NCBI GenBank assembly: GCA_001247695.2
Contig: LGRX02010121.1
Span: 1 to 39,114 of the forward strand
DNA length: 39,114 nucleotides
Source: Cymbomonas tetramitiformis
Lineage: Eukaryota; Chlorophyta; Pyramimonadophyceae; Pyramimonadales; Pyramimonadaceae
Direction: 5' to 3'
In this document: in pieces, positions 1-8,790 of the stretch
Position numbering within the stretch: the first letter of the stretch is position 1
How the letters are laid out: each line of letters starts with the position of its first letter
Position numbers and translations under genes: made by a program
Notes under the pieces: generated by a model
Told to the model about the DNA's origin: nothing
Seen by the model: only the letters and a program-made list of their open reading frames with translations
Database searches by the model: none

Positions 1-69
1 TCTCCGCCGCAGCCTCCCACTTCCGCGGGTGCAGCCCATGGCAAGTCTCCGCCGCAGTCTCCCACTTCC
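1..69. repeat. Short tandem repeat, 45-bp period
   Basis: The 24-base segment at 1-24 recurs with one change at 46-69, immediately before the A1 repeat of the DIRS-like element. It is probably the edge of a minisatellite cut by the window start. Confidence 0.6.
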
Positions 70-193
70 ACTTTCAGAATCCGTGACTCCTGCTGCAGTA
101 GAGCCGAATGACACATGTAGCTCCGTGACACAAACAGGATGTACAAGTAGCCACGAAGCGACACGCCTGTTCAGCTCTGTTCCTTTTGCTCTT
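70..193 (+). repeat. Split direct repeat A1 (124 bp)
   Basis: These 124 bases recur, apparently identically, at 4409-4532 in the same orientation. Flanks differ on both sides. It is taken as the left terminus (A1) of the DIRS-like element. Confidence 0.8.
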
Positions 194-615
194 GCAAACA
201 GGAATTTCACGGGTACCTACGGTACTCTGTGAGGCACACTGCAAATCGGATTTTGTAAAATCGAACACTCCTCCACACACAAGGGCGCGGGCTCAAATGC
301 AGAAATCAGCGCATGCAGCTCGGGCGAAATAGGAGGAGCGGCCACGACCACCGCAGCAGCAACAGCCGCAACCAGCTGCTGCTGCTGCGCATCAACCGTC
401 GCTTTCATTCCGTGACACACCGTGGTCGAACGGAGGCGGAGGCCCGTGCTTCCACCTCAACTTCACCCCGTGAGTAACCCACTGCATCACTTCGGAACTG
501 GCACCTGCCGCGCGCCATGCTCCCCTCCGCTGTCTCAGCTGCTGCTGCACGGTGAGTTCCCCCCGACCAGCGCCCGGAGAGGGCTGTTGCGCTGGACGGG
601 GTAGCGGCACGCACA
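194..615. other. Element 5' region, no recognised gene
   Basis: Between A1 and the stop of the gag-like ORF there is no convincing coding sequence. The stretch 340-400 is rich in CAG/CTG-type trinucleotides. Short ORFs here show no family resemblance. Confidence 0.4.
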
Positions 616-1578
616 TCACACATCGGCCGCGGTCTTCGTGCCCCGGCCCTTGCCGCCTTTTCTGGTAGGCTTCTTACCGTCCTTCTCATCATCGTACTTC
701 TTACGCTCCTTCCAACGCTGGTCCCGGTGGTCCTTCACGACCCGCGCGTCGGAACTCGCCGCATTTTTCGAAGTAAGGTTCAGCATCGCCTTGCCGCGGT
801 TCTTGTCGAAGTCGTTCAGCCACTGCTGTAACACCTCGTCTGCCACCACGCCGTCCGCTGCCTGGTAGACCCTGTCTTCCACGAACTGCAGCTTCGCATG
901 TAGAGCGTCAGATCCCCCACGCTGTGAAGATCCAGGCTCCTGCTCCAGCTGCCCGCGCAATTCCAGCATCGTCCACCTGTTGCACAGCATCGCGTATATG
1001 CCGTGCACAGAGTTGGTCGCCGCGTGAAAACGTTTATGCCAGTCGCGGCCCGACAACTCACAGTCCTCATCCGCGTCCAACGTCTCATTACATTCACACA
1101 CCACGTCGTGTAAGTAAGACAGCGCCAGAGCCAAAACTAAGCACCCGTACTTCATCGAAGAGTTAGACTTCTTAGAGAGAGCGTCGTAAGTCTTGTTCCC
1201 GTGCAGGTCGTACAACTGCGGCATTCTCGATGTCAACGTCGCCGGCCGGGTCGAGAACGGATTGACGGAGGCTGCTGGCACGTACGCCAGTTTCCTCCTT
1301 CTCTCCAGAAGTTGCTCAGCAGTTTTTGCCACGGTGTCCGGGTCCGATGTCCCAGACTTCGCTGCAACCTTCGCTTCCAACTCAACGTTGATCTGTGATT
1401 GACGTTGAAGCTCACCACGCAGCAGGCGATGCTCCTCTGCCTGCTGCCTCTGCATTTCCAGCAGCTCCCCTTGCTGCTTTTGCATTGCCAAAATTTGTTG
1501 CATGAGCACTTCCTGTGTAGACTGTGCTGCGGGGGAAGGGGAAGTCTGTCCGATGTCGGGCTTCTCCGGGTCTTCCTT
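616..1578 (-). CDS. Gag-like protein of the DIRS-like element
   Basis: An open frame runs without interruption on the minus strand to a TGA at 616-618. Upstream it is closed by a TAG at 1579-1581, which itself forms an intron-acceptor-like end (TTTGGTCCTAG), so this may be a 3' exon; otherwise it could start at GTG 1509 or ATG 1503. The N-terminal ~60 residues after the Met are Gln/Glu/Leu-rich (repeated MQ, QQ and EL pairs) and predict a coiled coil. The middle is mixed alpha-helical with several Cys and Trp. The last ~50 residues are strongly basic (KK, RK and GKGRG clusters), as expected for nucleic-acid binding. There is no zinc knuckle. Coiled coil plus basic tail fits a structural Gag-type ORF1, but that is inference from architecture and position; no sequence match is claimed. 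Confidence 0.5.
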   Translation of the reverse strand, partial: KEDPEKPDIGQTSPSPAAQSTQEVLMQQILAMQKQQGELLEMQRQQAEEHRLLRGELQRQSQINVELEAKVAAKSGTSDPDTVAKTAEQLLERRRKLAYVPAASVNPFSTRPATLTSRMPQLYDLHGNKTYDALSKKSNSSMKYGCLVLALALSYLHDVVCECNETLDADEDCELSGRDWHKRFHAATNSVHGIYAMLCNRWTMLELRGQLEQEPGSSQRGGSDALHAKLQFVEDRVYQAADGVVADEVLQQWLNDFDKNRGKAMLNLTSKNAASSDARVVKDHRDQRWKERKKYDDEKDGKKPTRKGGKGRGTKTAADV

Positions 1579-2098
1579 CTAGGACCAAAGCAAATTACTT
1601 ACTTACCTTACCTAACATCACCTAATATTTTCATATTGGAATATTCATATTTTTATATTCTTACATTTTGCTTTTTATTTCCTGTATAAATTTATATAGC
1701 AACGACTTGACAAGAACCCTTGTCATCCGACGTGTCGTCCGATTTGGACCAACCAGAAATTAGCATTTTAGGCAACGGAAGACAATAAACAAACAAACCG
1801 CGAATGGAAGAGCGGGATGATGACACTGTCAGCGTCGGTCATGGTCACGGTTCAGTCAGCGTTCACTGTTTGGATTCTTTGTATTAGAATATAAACGAAC
1901 GACGAGATGATCGAACGATCAGATTTCAGATGGCCTACGGATACGGGTGCTCCACTGAATATAAGGTGGACGGAGTAATTAAATCGGGCAAATGGACGTT
2001 TCATATATTCGAAATTCGGTAATTAAGCCAGTGTTAGGGACCATCCGACGGCCCGAACATCCTATAAAATTCTAATTTTCGGGGATCCTTATTTTCCG
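1579..2098. other. AT-rich segment where the reverse transcriptase should be
   Basis: The GC-rich coding texture on both sides breaks here into AT-rich sequence with stops in all frames. In DIRS elements the RT core directly precedes RNase H, so this interval looks like a deletion/replacement junction. A short in-frame opening (2027-2098) leads into the RNase H frame but is not RT-like. Confidence 0.5.
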
Positions 2099-2947
2099 TG
2101 GTGGAACGGGCGCAAGATCTGGAGGTCCCCGACGAGAGCGAAGGTGCACACAGACTCTTCGATGATGGCCTGGGGAGGAGTGCTGAACCTCAAGTCCCCC
2201 GCGAGAAGTTTCTGGTCGGACGAGATGCGCAACTGGCACATCAAGCACTTGGAGTTGGAAGCCGTGTACAAGACCGTGCAGGCGTTCCTGAAGGAGCTGG
2301 AGGGCAAGGTCGTACGAATCTACTGCAACAACCAGGCGGTGGTGGCGATGCTTTCACACTTCACCTCCAGGAACCCGGACCTGATGAGGAGAATGCGGAG
2401 ACTCTGGTTGCTCCTCGACCTGCACGACATCGAGTTGCAGGCTCGCTACATCCGCAGCGAGGCCAACGTGTGGGCCGACAACCTTTCTCGCTGCAAGGAT
2501 CTAGACGACTGGAGACTCAATCGGGACTGGTTCGTGTGGGCCAGCGAGCAGTGGGGCCCCTTCACGGTGGACCGGTTCGCTTCTGAGATCTCCGCGCAGC
2601 TTCCTCGGTACTACGCTGCGTGGAAGGACCCGAAGTGCGAAGGAGTGGACTCTCTGACGTACGACTGGCGGGGGGAGAACAATTGGGTGAACCCCCCGTG
2701 GGCGCTGCTGGACGAGGTGGCGCACAAGCTGCGGGAGGAGGGGGCCGCTGCTACGGTGGTGGCTCCGTACTGTCCGGGCCAGTCCTGGTTCAGGGAGTTG
2801 GAGGCCCTGGCCACCGAGGTGGTGATCATGCCACGGCGCAGGGACCTGTTCACTCCGAGCAGGCTGGGAGGGTCCGAGCTGCAGGGGCCCTCAAAGTGGG
2901 ACGCTGTGATGTTCTCGAGGCGCGCCTGTGAGTTACTACGCTGCTGA
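2099..2947 (+). CDS. DIRS-type RNase H plus methyltransferase-like domain (RT missing)
   Basis: Recognisable homology starts at 2099 with WWNGR, the linker that precedes RNase H in DIRS polyproteins. The first ATG is at 2144 only because the ORF is 5'-truncated. RNase H residues, numbered from the Met encoded at 2144: D4 in HTDSS, E37 in LELEA and D112 in ADNLSR. The third acidic position, normally D in a DN pair, is N62 (YCNNQ). Residues ~140-240 match the extra domain that follows RNase H in DIRS elements and is related to phage-type N6-adenine methyltransferases: DRFASE, then NPPW at 183-186 as the (D/N)PP(Y/W)-type motif, and a TPSR-like end. The frame overlaps the next ORF by 20 bases, a normal DIRS arrangement. 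With no RT upstream and D-to-N in the RNase H site, this product is probably not functional. Confidence 0.8.
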   Translation, partial: WWNGRKIWRSPTRAKVHTDSSMMAWGGVLNLKSPARSFWSDEMRNWHIKHLELEAVYKTVQAFLKELEGKVVRIYCNNQAVVAMLSHFTSRNPDLMRRMRRLWLLLDLHDIELQARYIRSEANVWADNLSRCKDLDDWRLNRDWFVWASEQWGPFTVDRFASEISAQLPRYYAAWKDPKCEGVDSLTYDWRGENNWVNPPWALLDEVAHKLREEGAAATVVAPYCPGQSWFRELEALATEVVIMPRRRDLFTPSRLGGSELQGPSKWDAVMFSRRACELLRC

Positions 2948-3566
2948 AGTGCGCAGGAGCTCTGCTTCGTGTACGACAGCGGGCGAGGTGACCGTGGGCT
3001 CAAAAATCGAGGTGTTCTGGAAGGACGATGACTGCTTCTACCCGGGTGTGGTGAAGGAGTTCAACGAGGACGGGAAGGCCCACGTGCTGTACGACGACGG
3101 CGACGAGGAGACACTGGACCTGTCCAAGGAGAACTTCAAAATCATTAACAGCTCGGGCGTGTCGGAGCTGACGGACGAGGCAGCGGACGCGGACGGCGAG
3201 AACATTGACCGCGGAGGCGACTACGAAGAGAACAAGCGCGGTGGTGCAGTAGAAAACTTCCTCACGCACTCACTCTGTGAGCAGTGGAGGAGTGAGTTGG
3301 GACAGTCCCGGCTCACAGAACTGGCAGTGAAAATGCAGAAAAAAGCGCTGCTGGACACGACGATGAGCAACTACGGACCGAAGGCGCGGCGCTTCATTTC
3401 ATTTTGTGAGCAACACCAACGGCCGTGGCTGCCAGCGACGGAGGCGACTGTGTTACTGTACATCGCCTCTGTGTTGAAGGACGGGGGCATCAAGTCAGCT
3501 TCCTTGCAGCCGTACCTTTCAGCCATCAACAACTACCACGAGGACCAGCGAAGGGCCGTGCTGTGA
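2928..3566 (+). CDS. Tudor domain fused to tyrosine recombinase N-terminal (core-binding) domain
   Basis: Residues ~23-70 read as a Tudor/SH3-like chromatin reader: VGSKIEVFW, then FYPGVV, then HVLYDDGDEETLDL, with the aromatic and acidic cage-type positions in place. After an acidic linker, residues ~105-212 form the helical core-binding domain of a tyrosine recombinase (TMSNYGPKARRFISFCEQ; LPATEATVLLYIASV; LQPYLSAINNYH). The catalytic part follows in other frames, so this ORF ends at a premature TGA. It overlaps the RNase H/MT ORF by 20 bases. Tudor domains bind methylated Arg or Lys, so a targeting role is plausible, by inference. Other start codons within the first 20 residues are possible. 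Confidence 0.75.
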   Translation: MSYYAAEVRRSSASCTTAGEVTVGSKIEVFWKDDDCFYPGVVKEFNEDGKAHVLYDDGDEETLDLSKENFKIINSSGVSELTDEAADADGENIDRGGDYEENKRGGAVENFLTHSLCEQWRSELGQSRLTELAVKMQKKALLDTTMSNYGPKARRFISFCEQHQRPWLPATEATVLLYIASVLKDGGIKSASLQPYLSAINNYHEDQRRAVL

Positions 3567-4290
3567 CCCGAGCTGTGAAAGGGATGGCAACCATCCAGGC
3601 GGAGCTGGCGGTACAGGAGGAGAACATCGAGACCCAGCGGACTTGGCTGCCAGCGGGACACGTACGACGTGCACACGAAGCAGCGCTGAAGTTGACACCG
3701 CGATCTTCTGAAGAGCTGCGGCTGCTACGGGCTTTCTCCTACGTGGTCATTGCCTTTGTGACCTTTGGCAGACCGGACACGGGGACTTCGTTGTCACGGC
3801 AGCGCACGTTCATTGTGGTGACAGTGAATTCTCTGTGGTGCTGCTGAAAGAGAAAGGACGGCGGCACCACCGGGTGAAGAGACGCCTGTGCATCCCCTGG
3901 AGGGGAGTGGCTCTCTTGAGAGAGCTGGTCTTGCACTGGGAGTTTCACCGTGACACAGCTTGGAGCAGATCTGAGAAGACTCAACCTGATGCCTACTGGC
4001 TGCTACCCGAGGAGCTGAAGAACTTCAAGGCTTCAGTTGCCAATGACTGGATTGGTCTGGCTCTCAGCGAGCTGGATTGCAGACCCCCGGAGGGAGGTCA
4101 TTTTTCTGCACACAGTACTCGGAAGGGTGCCACGACGTGTGCTCGAGCTGTAGGTGTGACAATGGAGAAAGTGTGTTTCTTTGGAGGCTGGTCACAGTTC
4201 TCTTCTGCAGTGCAACACCGCATTGACCCGACAGCTCTGAGGGACGCAAACATGGACTACTACTTCGCTTGGTTAACATGGTCACAGTGA
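3556..4290 (+). pseudogene. Tyrosine recombinase catalytic domain, frameshifted
   Basis: Homology continues past the stop of the previous ORF in frame 2 (about 3556-3838; VKGMATIQAEL, then GRPDTGTSLS carrying the first catalytic Arg). It then moves to frame 1 (about 3838-4290), with a basic KEKGRRHHRVKRRL segment, HSTRKG (the HxxR pair) and FFGGWSQFSSAVQHR. Two frameshifts are therefore needed relative to the Tudor-bearing ORF. DIRS recombinases carry the nucleophilic Tyr just after the GGWS stretch; here the codons read H-R-I-D-P-T with no Tyr, and the nearest Tyr pair (DYY) lies well downstream. Either the Tyr codon was lost or the copy decayed. Assembly error could explain the frameshifts but not easily the missing Tyr. 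Confidence 0.7.
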
Positions 4291-4340
4291 CAGAGATCAG
4301 ATTTCTTTTGTGTGCCTCACAGTTTCATCTCTGGTTTCAT

Positions 4341-4369
4341 GGCAAATGAGGATTCGAGCAAAAGAGAAA
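4341..4369 (+). repeat. Split direct repeat B1 (29 bp)
   Basis: The segment beginning GGCAAATGAGGATTCGAGCA recurs exactly at 4695-4723. It lies just downstream of the recombinase stop. Confidence 0.75.
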
Positions 4370-4408
4370 TGTTCAAATTGGAGTGCAACAGAATTTTTGT
4401 GGTTTCAG

Positions 4409-4532
4409 ACTTTCAGAATCCGTGACTCCTGCTGCAGTAGAGCCGAATGACACATGTAGCTCCGTGACACAAACAGGATGTACAAGTAGCCACGAAGCGA
4501 CACGCCTGTTCAGCTCTGTTCCTTTTGCTCTT
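4409..4532 (+). repeat. Split direct repeat A2 (124 bp)
   Basis: Copy of 70-193 in the same orientation, located between B1 and B2. Confidence 0.8.
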
Positions 4533-4694
4533 CCCACCGCTCCCGACCCAGAGGACTCTTTCCTTTTGGTGACTTGCACAGACAGTCTGGACATCTCATC
4601 AAACTTGAATTTAGAAAGCATTTAAAAAGCACAAAATGCATTTTCAAACACTTTACAAAATCATATAATGACATGTATTGCAGTGCCTGCCTTT

Positions 4695-4723
4695 GGCAAA
4701 TGAGGATTCGAGCAAAAGAGAAA
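4695..4723 (+). repeat. Split direct repeat B2 (29 bp), right end of the DIRS-like element
   Basis: Copy of 4341-4369 and the last piece of the A1...B1-A2-B2 arrangement. Sequence composition changes directly afterwards. Confidence 0.75.
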
Positions 4724-4964
4724 CCTTATTTTAGGCTTCCTGGGAATCGCTGACGGATGGCACCCGAGGCAATAGGAAAGCAGCGCTTAACGTGCAGGTC
4801 CGTCACATCAACTGCCAGGGCGCCTTCTGCCGGGAACGTCGGCTGGCACGACACAGGAAGGAGGGCGCTGCATGGAACCCGCGGCAATCTACACGCGCTC
4901 GAGCTCGAGCGAGGAGGGCGCCTGCGTGGGCGGGCCGCTGGCACGCGCCCTCGCACTGCCACAC

Positions 4965-5357
4965 CTGAGCACGAAAAGTCAATATGGTTGATCACGATCA
5001 CTGCCATCGGGTCCTCCACGAGCACCAGCTCATCCCCGGACTGGAACTCAAAGGTGGCCGCGTGCGACGGTGTGGACCCCTCCGCCACTGCAACCTGGGT
5101 GCCGTTCAGGTACAGCGTCACGAGGCCCGAGACCCAGCTGTTTCCGAAATCGATGGTTGCTGACCCGGCGCCCGAGAGCGCGAGTGAGATGGCACCCGCG
5201 CCCGGGGCAGAGAATCCACAGTAGCTGGTGCTCGCCACGCCATTGCAGAAGGTGCTGTCCGGGAGCGCGACGAAGTCCCAGTGGTTGATGTTGTCGTCCC
5301 AGTCGAGGGCCCAGCCGTTGCTCTCCATCGCTGCTCGGCTGCTGAAGTCGTTGATGC
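4965..5357 (-). CDS. Exon-like segment of a probable secreted protein (beta-rich unit)
   Basis: This lies inside a longer minus-strand open frame (5511-4726). The best-supported part has a candidate acceptor (GCGGAGAG|GC, about 5357) and a donor (CTCAG|GTGTGG, after 4965). The ~130-residue product has many Gly/Ala/Ser/Thr, paired Cys (TFCNG, TSYCGF, DFSCSG), alternating hydrophobics and phrases such as NGWALDWDD, VTLYLNGTQ and IVINHIDF, which suggest an extracellular all-beta adhesion-type unit. Beyond the donor the frame becomes Arg/Pro-rich and is probably intronic. No Pfam family is claimed. The rest of the gene is not recognised nearby, so this may be an isolated or degenerate exon. Confidence 0.4.
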
Positions 5358-5511
5358 CTCTCCGCGCGGGGCCGCATTCCGTCTCTGCATCCACACCGAG
5401 TGCCGTGAGCACGGCAACCCAAGTCGGCCCGACCAAACCCCAGTAGAGGGGGGAAAGGGGCATGCAGGAGCAGGGCGAGGCTGTGACACAGCCCTGGGGA
5501 GAGGGCAGCAT

Positions 5512-6160
5512 GGATGCCAGGTTGGCCCGTCATGTCATCGGGGTTTGCTCCCCACGGTTGAGCACCCCACAGCTAGAACAATCACGGCCGTGATTGAGCT
5601 GCTGGCCCCAGCTTCCCGGGAATGTTGTGTCAGTGAACGGGTAGATGGCCAAGTGTGCCTATATCCGTGAACAGCCAGATGGCCAACCTGATGCACGGTA
5701 ACAGTAAGGATGTAGAAATGATTTCTACCTTCAAAAGTTTGCAGCTCACTCTTTGATGAGCGGCAAATCGGTCTGTTTCTTGCTACACTAGTGCAGGTAG
5801 AACTCGCAAATTTCCACCAACCTGACTAGCGCACGAGATTTGTTTACCCATCCGCCCACAACCTGGGAGAATGGAAGGGGGTAGGGGGTACCCAGGACCT
5901 TGGGGCCAGTCAGCCCCCTTGGGCTTAGGGGCTGTTCTGGTCACGCCCCAGGCCCCATTACCTGTTAAAGTCTGACATACCACCACCTAAGGATCTAGGA
6001 CAAAACTAGCCGACTCTAGAAGTAACATTTGGAATAAAGTTTGTTTATTGCCAGTGACTGTACCCGAAGGCACGGCCTTGCAAATCGATTCGATTGCGAT
6101 ACCCAAGAAATGTCATGAGGCAGAAGTGACTAAAACAATAGCGAGATCTTATATGAGTGA
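5512..6160. other. No recognised gene
   Basis: I see no coding signal with family resemblance, no RNA gene and no strong repeat in this stretch. Confidence 0.4.
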
Positions 6161-6169
6161 GTATGATAA

Positions 6170-6290
6170 TATATGTATATATGTTGCAGCATATATATAT
6201 ATATATATATGTGTATATATACAACGTTATATATATATATATATGTGTGTATATATATACAACGTTATATATATATATGTGTGTGTGTAT
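6170..6290. repeat. TA/TG microsatellite with higher-order unit
   Basis: Runs of TA and TG are interrupted three times by a TACAACGTTATA-type module spaced about 40 bp apart. Several short ORFs through it are artefacts of low complexity. Confidence 0.85.
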
Positions 6291-6585
6291 GCTTATCCTT
6301 GCGAATCCTTTGGCACCCCGAAGCCACAGGAGACTGCACTATGTACCCACGCCGGGGATCAAAGGATTCAGCACACACTTCGGGACACTCATCCGGATTC
6401 TCCGGAGCTCACTAGTGGAGAAGGGGACCCCCTAAGCCTCGCTGAGCCACCCGAGCCCCTCTGCATCTGCACCACCAGCGCACTGCCACCATGTGCCTGA
6501 AGGCGGTTCATCCCTGCCCCCCGAGCTGCGCGAGCCATATCTCCACCACAAGCCCACGCGCAAGACCACCCCTCTGCTCCCTGAG
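6281..6585 (+). repeat. Left arm of a ~305-bp inverted repeat
   Basis: The segment from TATGCTTATCCTTGCGA to CTCTGCTCCCTGAG matches the reverse complement of 7863-8166 with few differences. It encloses ~1.28 kb including the LamG-like exon. Confidence 0.85.
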
Positions 6586-6683
6586 GAGACGTGCGCTGAG
6601 GTGCTCGTGAGAGTCAGGTGCGAGGAGACGTGCGCTGGTGTTCCGTGTTCGCCCATCTGGTGTGTGGCATGTGGCGCGCGCAG

Positions 6684-7275
6684 GTCTGGTGTTTGACCTG
6701 CACGCGGAGGACTGGTCTGGCTCCGGGGCATGGGTGGACCGCGCGGGGTGGAGCTTCCGGGACGCGCACGGCACAACCGAGAAGGTGACGCAGGACGGCG
6801 TGGCGGCGGTGTGCCTGAGCAGCGACGCGGACTACTTCCAGTGGAACATAGACGTGGGGCCCAGCGCCATGCCCAACGCGAGCTTCGAGGTGTACTTCTA
6901 CCTGCACTGCCGCGCGAATGACCTCGGGTGGCTGTTTGGGGATGAGAACGGGGACTGCGACCGGTACCTCCTGGTGCATGACTCCCGCACTGGCGGAGGT
7001 GGGGTTGCTCCCTCGTGCCAGAGCAACAGCTTCAACTCCGACCCGGCGCAGCTGGGCGCCTGGAACCACATTGTGACCTACTACGGCGCGGACCTCCGCA
7101 CCTATGCACTCGTGACAACCAACGTACGTCAGGCCACTTACGGCGATGGCTTCGGCTACCTTCGGTTCACCTTGGCCGAACCACTACGCACACGCCGCGG
7201 TGGCTGTGGCGCGGGTGTACAGCCGCGAGCTGGCGGTGGAAGAGATTGCTGCCAACGCGGCTCAGCTACATAGCG
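6684..7275 (+). CDS. LamG/concanavalin-like domain exon, probably frameshifted
   Basis: After a candidate acceptor (CGCGCGCAG at 6675-6683) the frame encodes LVFDLHAEDWSGSGAWVD, then ASFEVYFYLHC, GAWNHIVTYYG and a C-terminal ARVYSRELAVEEIAANA. The start (hydrophobic strand, then Asp and a W-D pair) and the end (V-Y-x-R-x-L-x-x-E-E-I-x-A-N) are characteristic of LamG/concanavalin-A-like lectin folds, which bind glycans or proteins outside the cell. The last ~30 residues lie one frame over: reading moves from frame 2 to frame 3 near 7165-7190. That is a frameshift, since an intron that short is unlikely. The whole exon sits between the arms of an inverted repeat, so it may have been carried by, or copied with, a mobile element. 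Confidence 0.55.
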
Positions 7276-7345
7276 GTGTGTGGAATACCCCCGCAGCCCT
7301 GAGTGAAGCCGGTAGCGGGTACACACGGCACAGTCAACAACACAG

Positions 7346-7412
7346 ATGGGTACATAGTGCAGTCTTCTGTGGCTTCGGGGTGCCAAAGGATTCGCAAGGA
7401 TAAGCATACACA
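7346..7412 (-). repeat. Partial extra copy of the inverted-repeat end
   Basis: TACATAGTGCAGTC, then GGGTGCCAAAGGA and TCGCAAGGATAAGC followed by CA repeats, match the outer end of the right arm (8105-8166) in the same orientation. Confidence 0.7.
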
Positions 7413-7751
7413 CACACACAAGGACACACAGGCAACTGTGGGGATGGGACCCCAAGTAGGAACAGTGCGGCGTGACAGTTACAGCGCAAGTGTGGAGCGC
7501 ATTGCTCAAGTCCGCGGCCACCTCACAAGGCAATCAGCGCAAGGGCTCCAGTCACAGGGAGTTGGTGCGGGGGGTAGAGGGCTACAGGCGCAAGTCGGTG
7601 GCGGATGCGCAAGTTTGGATGAGGGCAACCCAGTTTATCATTCTCAGCCCCTTGGGACAGCGCTTGGGCATTCTGGCCGTGGCGTGGGTGGGCAAGCTCT
7701 CTTGAGACCAGGCTGTAGGCCTGTAGGCGGCAGCGGGGTGATGTGGGGTGT
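7413..7751. other. No recognised gene
   Basis: GC-rich sequence inside the inverted-repeat unit. Open frames here show no family resemblance. Confidence 0.35.
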
Positions 7752-8030
7752 GGGCTTGGTGGTGGAGGGGTGGCTCGATTGGCGGAGGTGAGCCGGCTCC
7801 AGAGACACAGCAGCAGTGCGCCGGCAGCACAGCCGCAGAGGGGCTCAGGTGGCCCAGTGAGGCTCAGGGAGCAGAGGGGTGGTCTTGCGCGTGGGCTTGG
7901 TGGTGGAGATGTGGCTCGCGCAGATCGGGGGGCAGGGATGAACCGCCTTCAGGCACAAGGCGGCAGTGCGCTGGCGGTGCAGATGCAGAGGGGCTCGGGT
8001 GGCTCAGCGAGGCTTAGGGGGTCCCATTCT
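7752..8030. repeat. Two diverged tandem copies, ~141-bp period
   Basis: GGGCTTGGTGGTGGAG at 7752 recurs at 7893, followed in both by GTGGCTCG, a GTGCG(C)GG stretch and CAGAGGGGCTC. The second copy is part of the right inverted-repeat arm, so the first is a partial duplication of it. Confidence 0.65.
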
Positions 8031-8166
8031 TCACTAGTGAGCTCCGGAGAATCCGGATGAGTGTCCCGAAGTGTGTGCTGAATCCTTTGATCCCCGGCGT
8101 GGGTACATAGTGCAGTCTCCTGTGGCTACGGGGTGCCAAAGGAGTCGCAAGGATACGCATACACAC
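7863..8166 (-). repeat. Right arm of the ~305-bp inverted repeat
   Basis: Reverse complement of 6281-6585. The ACTAGTGAGCTCCGGA core and the CCGGCGTGGGTACATAGTG core are both present. Confidence 0.85.
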
Positions 8167-8171
8167 CCATA

Positions 8172-8311
8172 TTCTTCACTAGTGAGCTCCGGAAAATCCG
8201 GATAAGTGTCCTGAAGTGTGTGCTGAATCCTTTGATCCCCGGCGTGGGTACATAGTGCAGTCTCCTGTGGCTACGGGGTGCCAAAGGAGTCGCAAGGATA
8301 AGCACACACAC
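8172..8311 (-). repeat. Third copy of the inverted-repeat outer segment
   Basis: It repeats 8031-8166 in direct orientation (ATTCTTCACTAGTGAGCTCC to TCGCAAGGATAAGCACACAC) with scattered substitutions. A shorter fourth fragment follows at 8322-8345. Confidence 0.8.
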
Positions 8312-8454
8312 ACACACATATAGGAGTCGCAAGGATAAGCATTCACATATATATATACATATAACAGGTTGCACGGCAGCATACGGCATCTCATCAGCTT
8401 GCGTGCCCACCGGGCGAGGTTGCTGGCCGTGTCGGAACTAACAGTGACACGAAA

Positions 8455-8790
8455 CCTCAGCGCACGTCTCCTCGCACCTGACTCTCACTAGCACCTCAGC
8501 GCACGTCTCCTCGCACCTGACTCTCACGAGCACCTCAGCGCGCGACTCTCCTCGCACCTGACTCTCGAGCACCTCAGCGCACGTCTCCTCGCACCTGACA
8601 CTCACGAGCACCTCAGCGCACGTCTCCTCGCACCTGACTCTCACGAGCACCTCAGCGCGTCTCCTCGCACCTGACTCTCACGAGCACCTCAGCGTCTCCT
8701 CGCACTGACTCTCGAGCACCTCGGCGCGTCTCCTCGCACCTGACTCTCACGAGCACCTCAGCGCACGTCTCCTCGCATCTCAGCGCACGT
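8455..8790. repeat. Minisatellite, 39-bp unit
   Basis: About eight to nine copies of a unit containing CGCACGTCTCCTCGCACCTG, with starts at 8461 and 8500 setting the 39-bp period; later units carry small deletions. One and a half copies in the opposite orientation occur at 6586-6645 beside the left inverted-repeat arm, so the array belongs to the larger inverted structure. Confidence 0.85.

Larger units (their letters stand above)
70..4723 (+). mobile_element. DIRS/Ngaro-like tyrosine-recombinase retrotransposon, degenerate
   Basis: The element is bounded by split direct repeats: A1 (70-193), then B1 (4341-4369), A2 (4409-4532) and B2 (4695-4723). This A1...B1-A2-B2 order is the hallmark of PAT/Ngaro-type YR retroelements, which integrate by a tyrosine recombinase instead of a DDE integrase. 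Inside are a gag-like ORF on the minus strand (616-1578), RNase H plus a methyltransferase-like domain on plus (2099-2947), and Tudor plus tyrosine recombinase on plus (2928-4290). Opposed ORFs are known in Kangaroo, a Volvox DIRS-group element. No reverse transcriptase core is present; an AT-rich stretch (1579-2098) sits where it should be. Frameshifts and altered catalytic positions indicate a non-autonomous or dead copy. B1 and A2 are separated by 39 bp, so the exact ends are uncertain. Confidence 0.75.

Noticed and set aside
8455..8790. Cys/Val/Arg repeat protein on the minus strand
   Set aside because: It is the translation of a 39-bp minisatellite with indels; no start, promoter or family.
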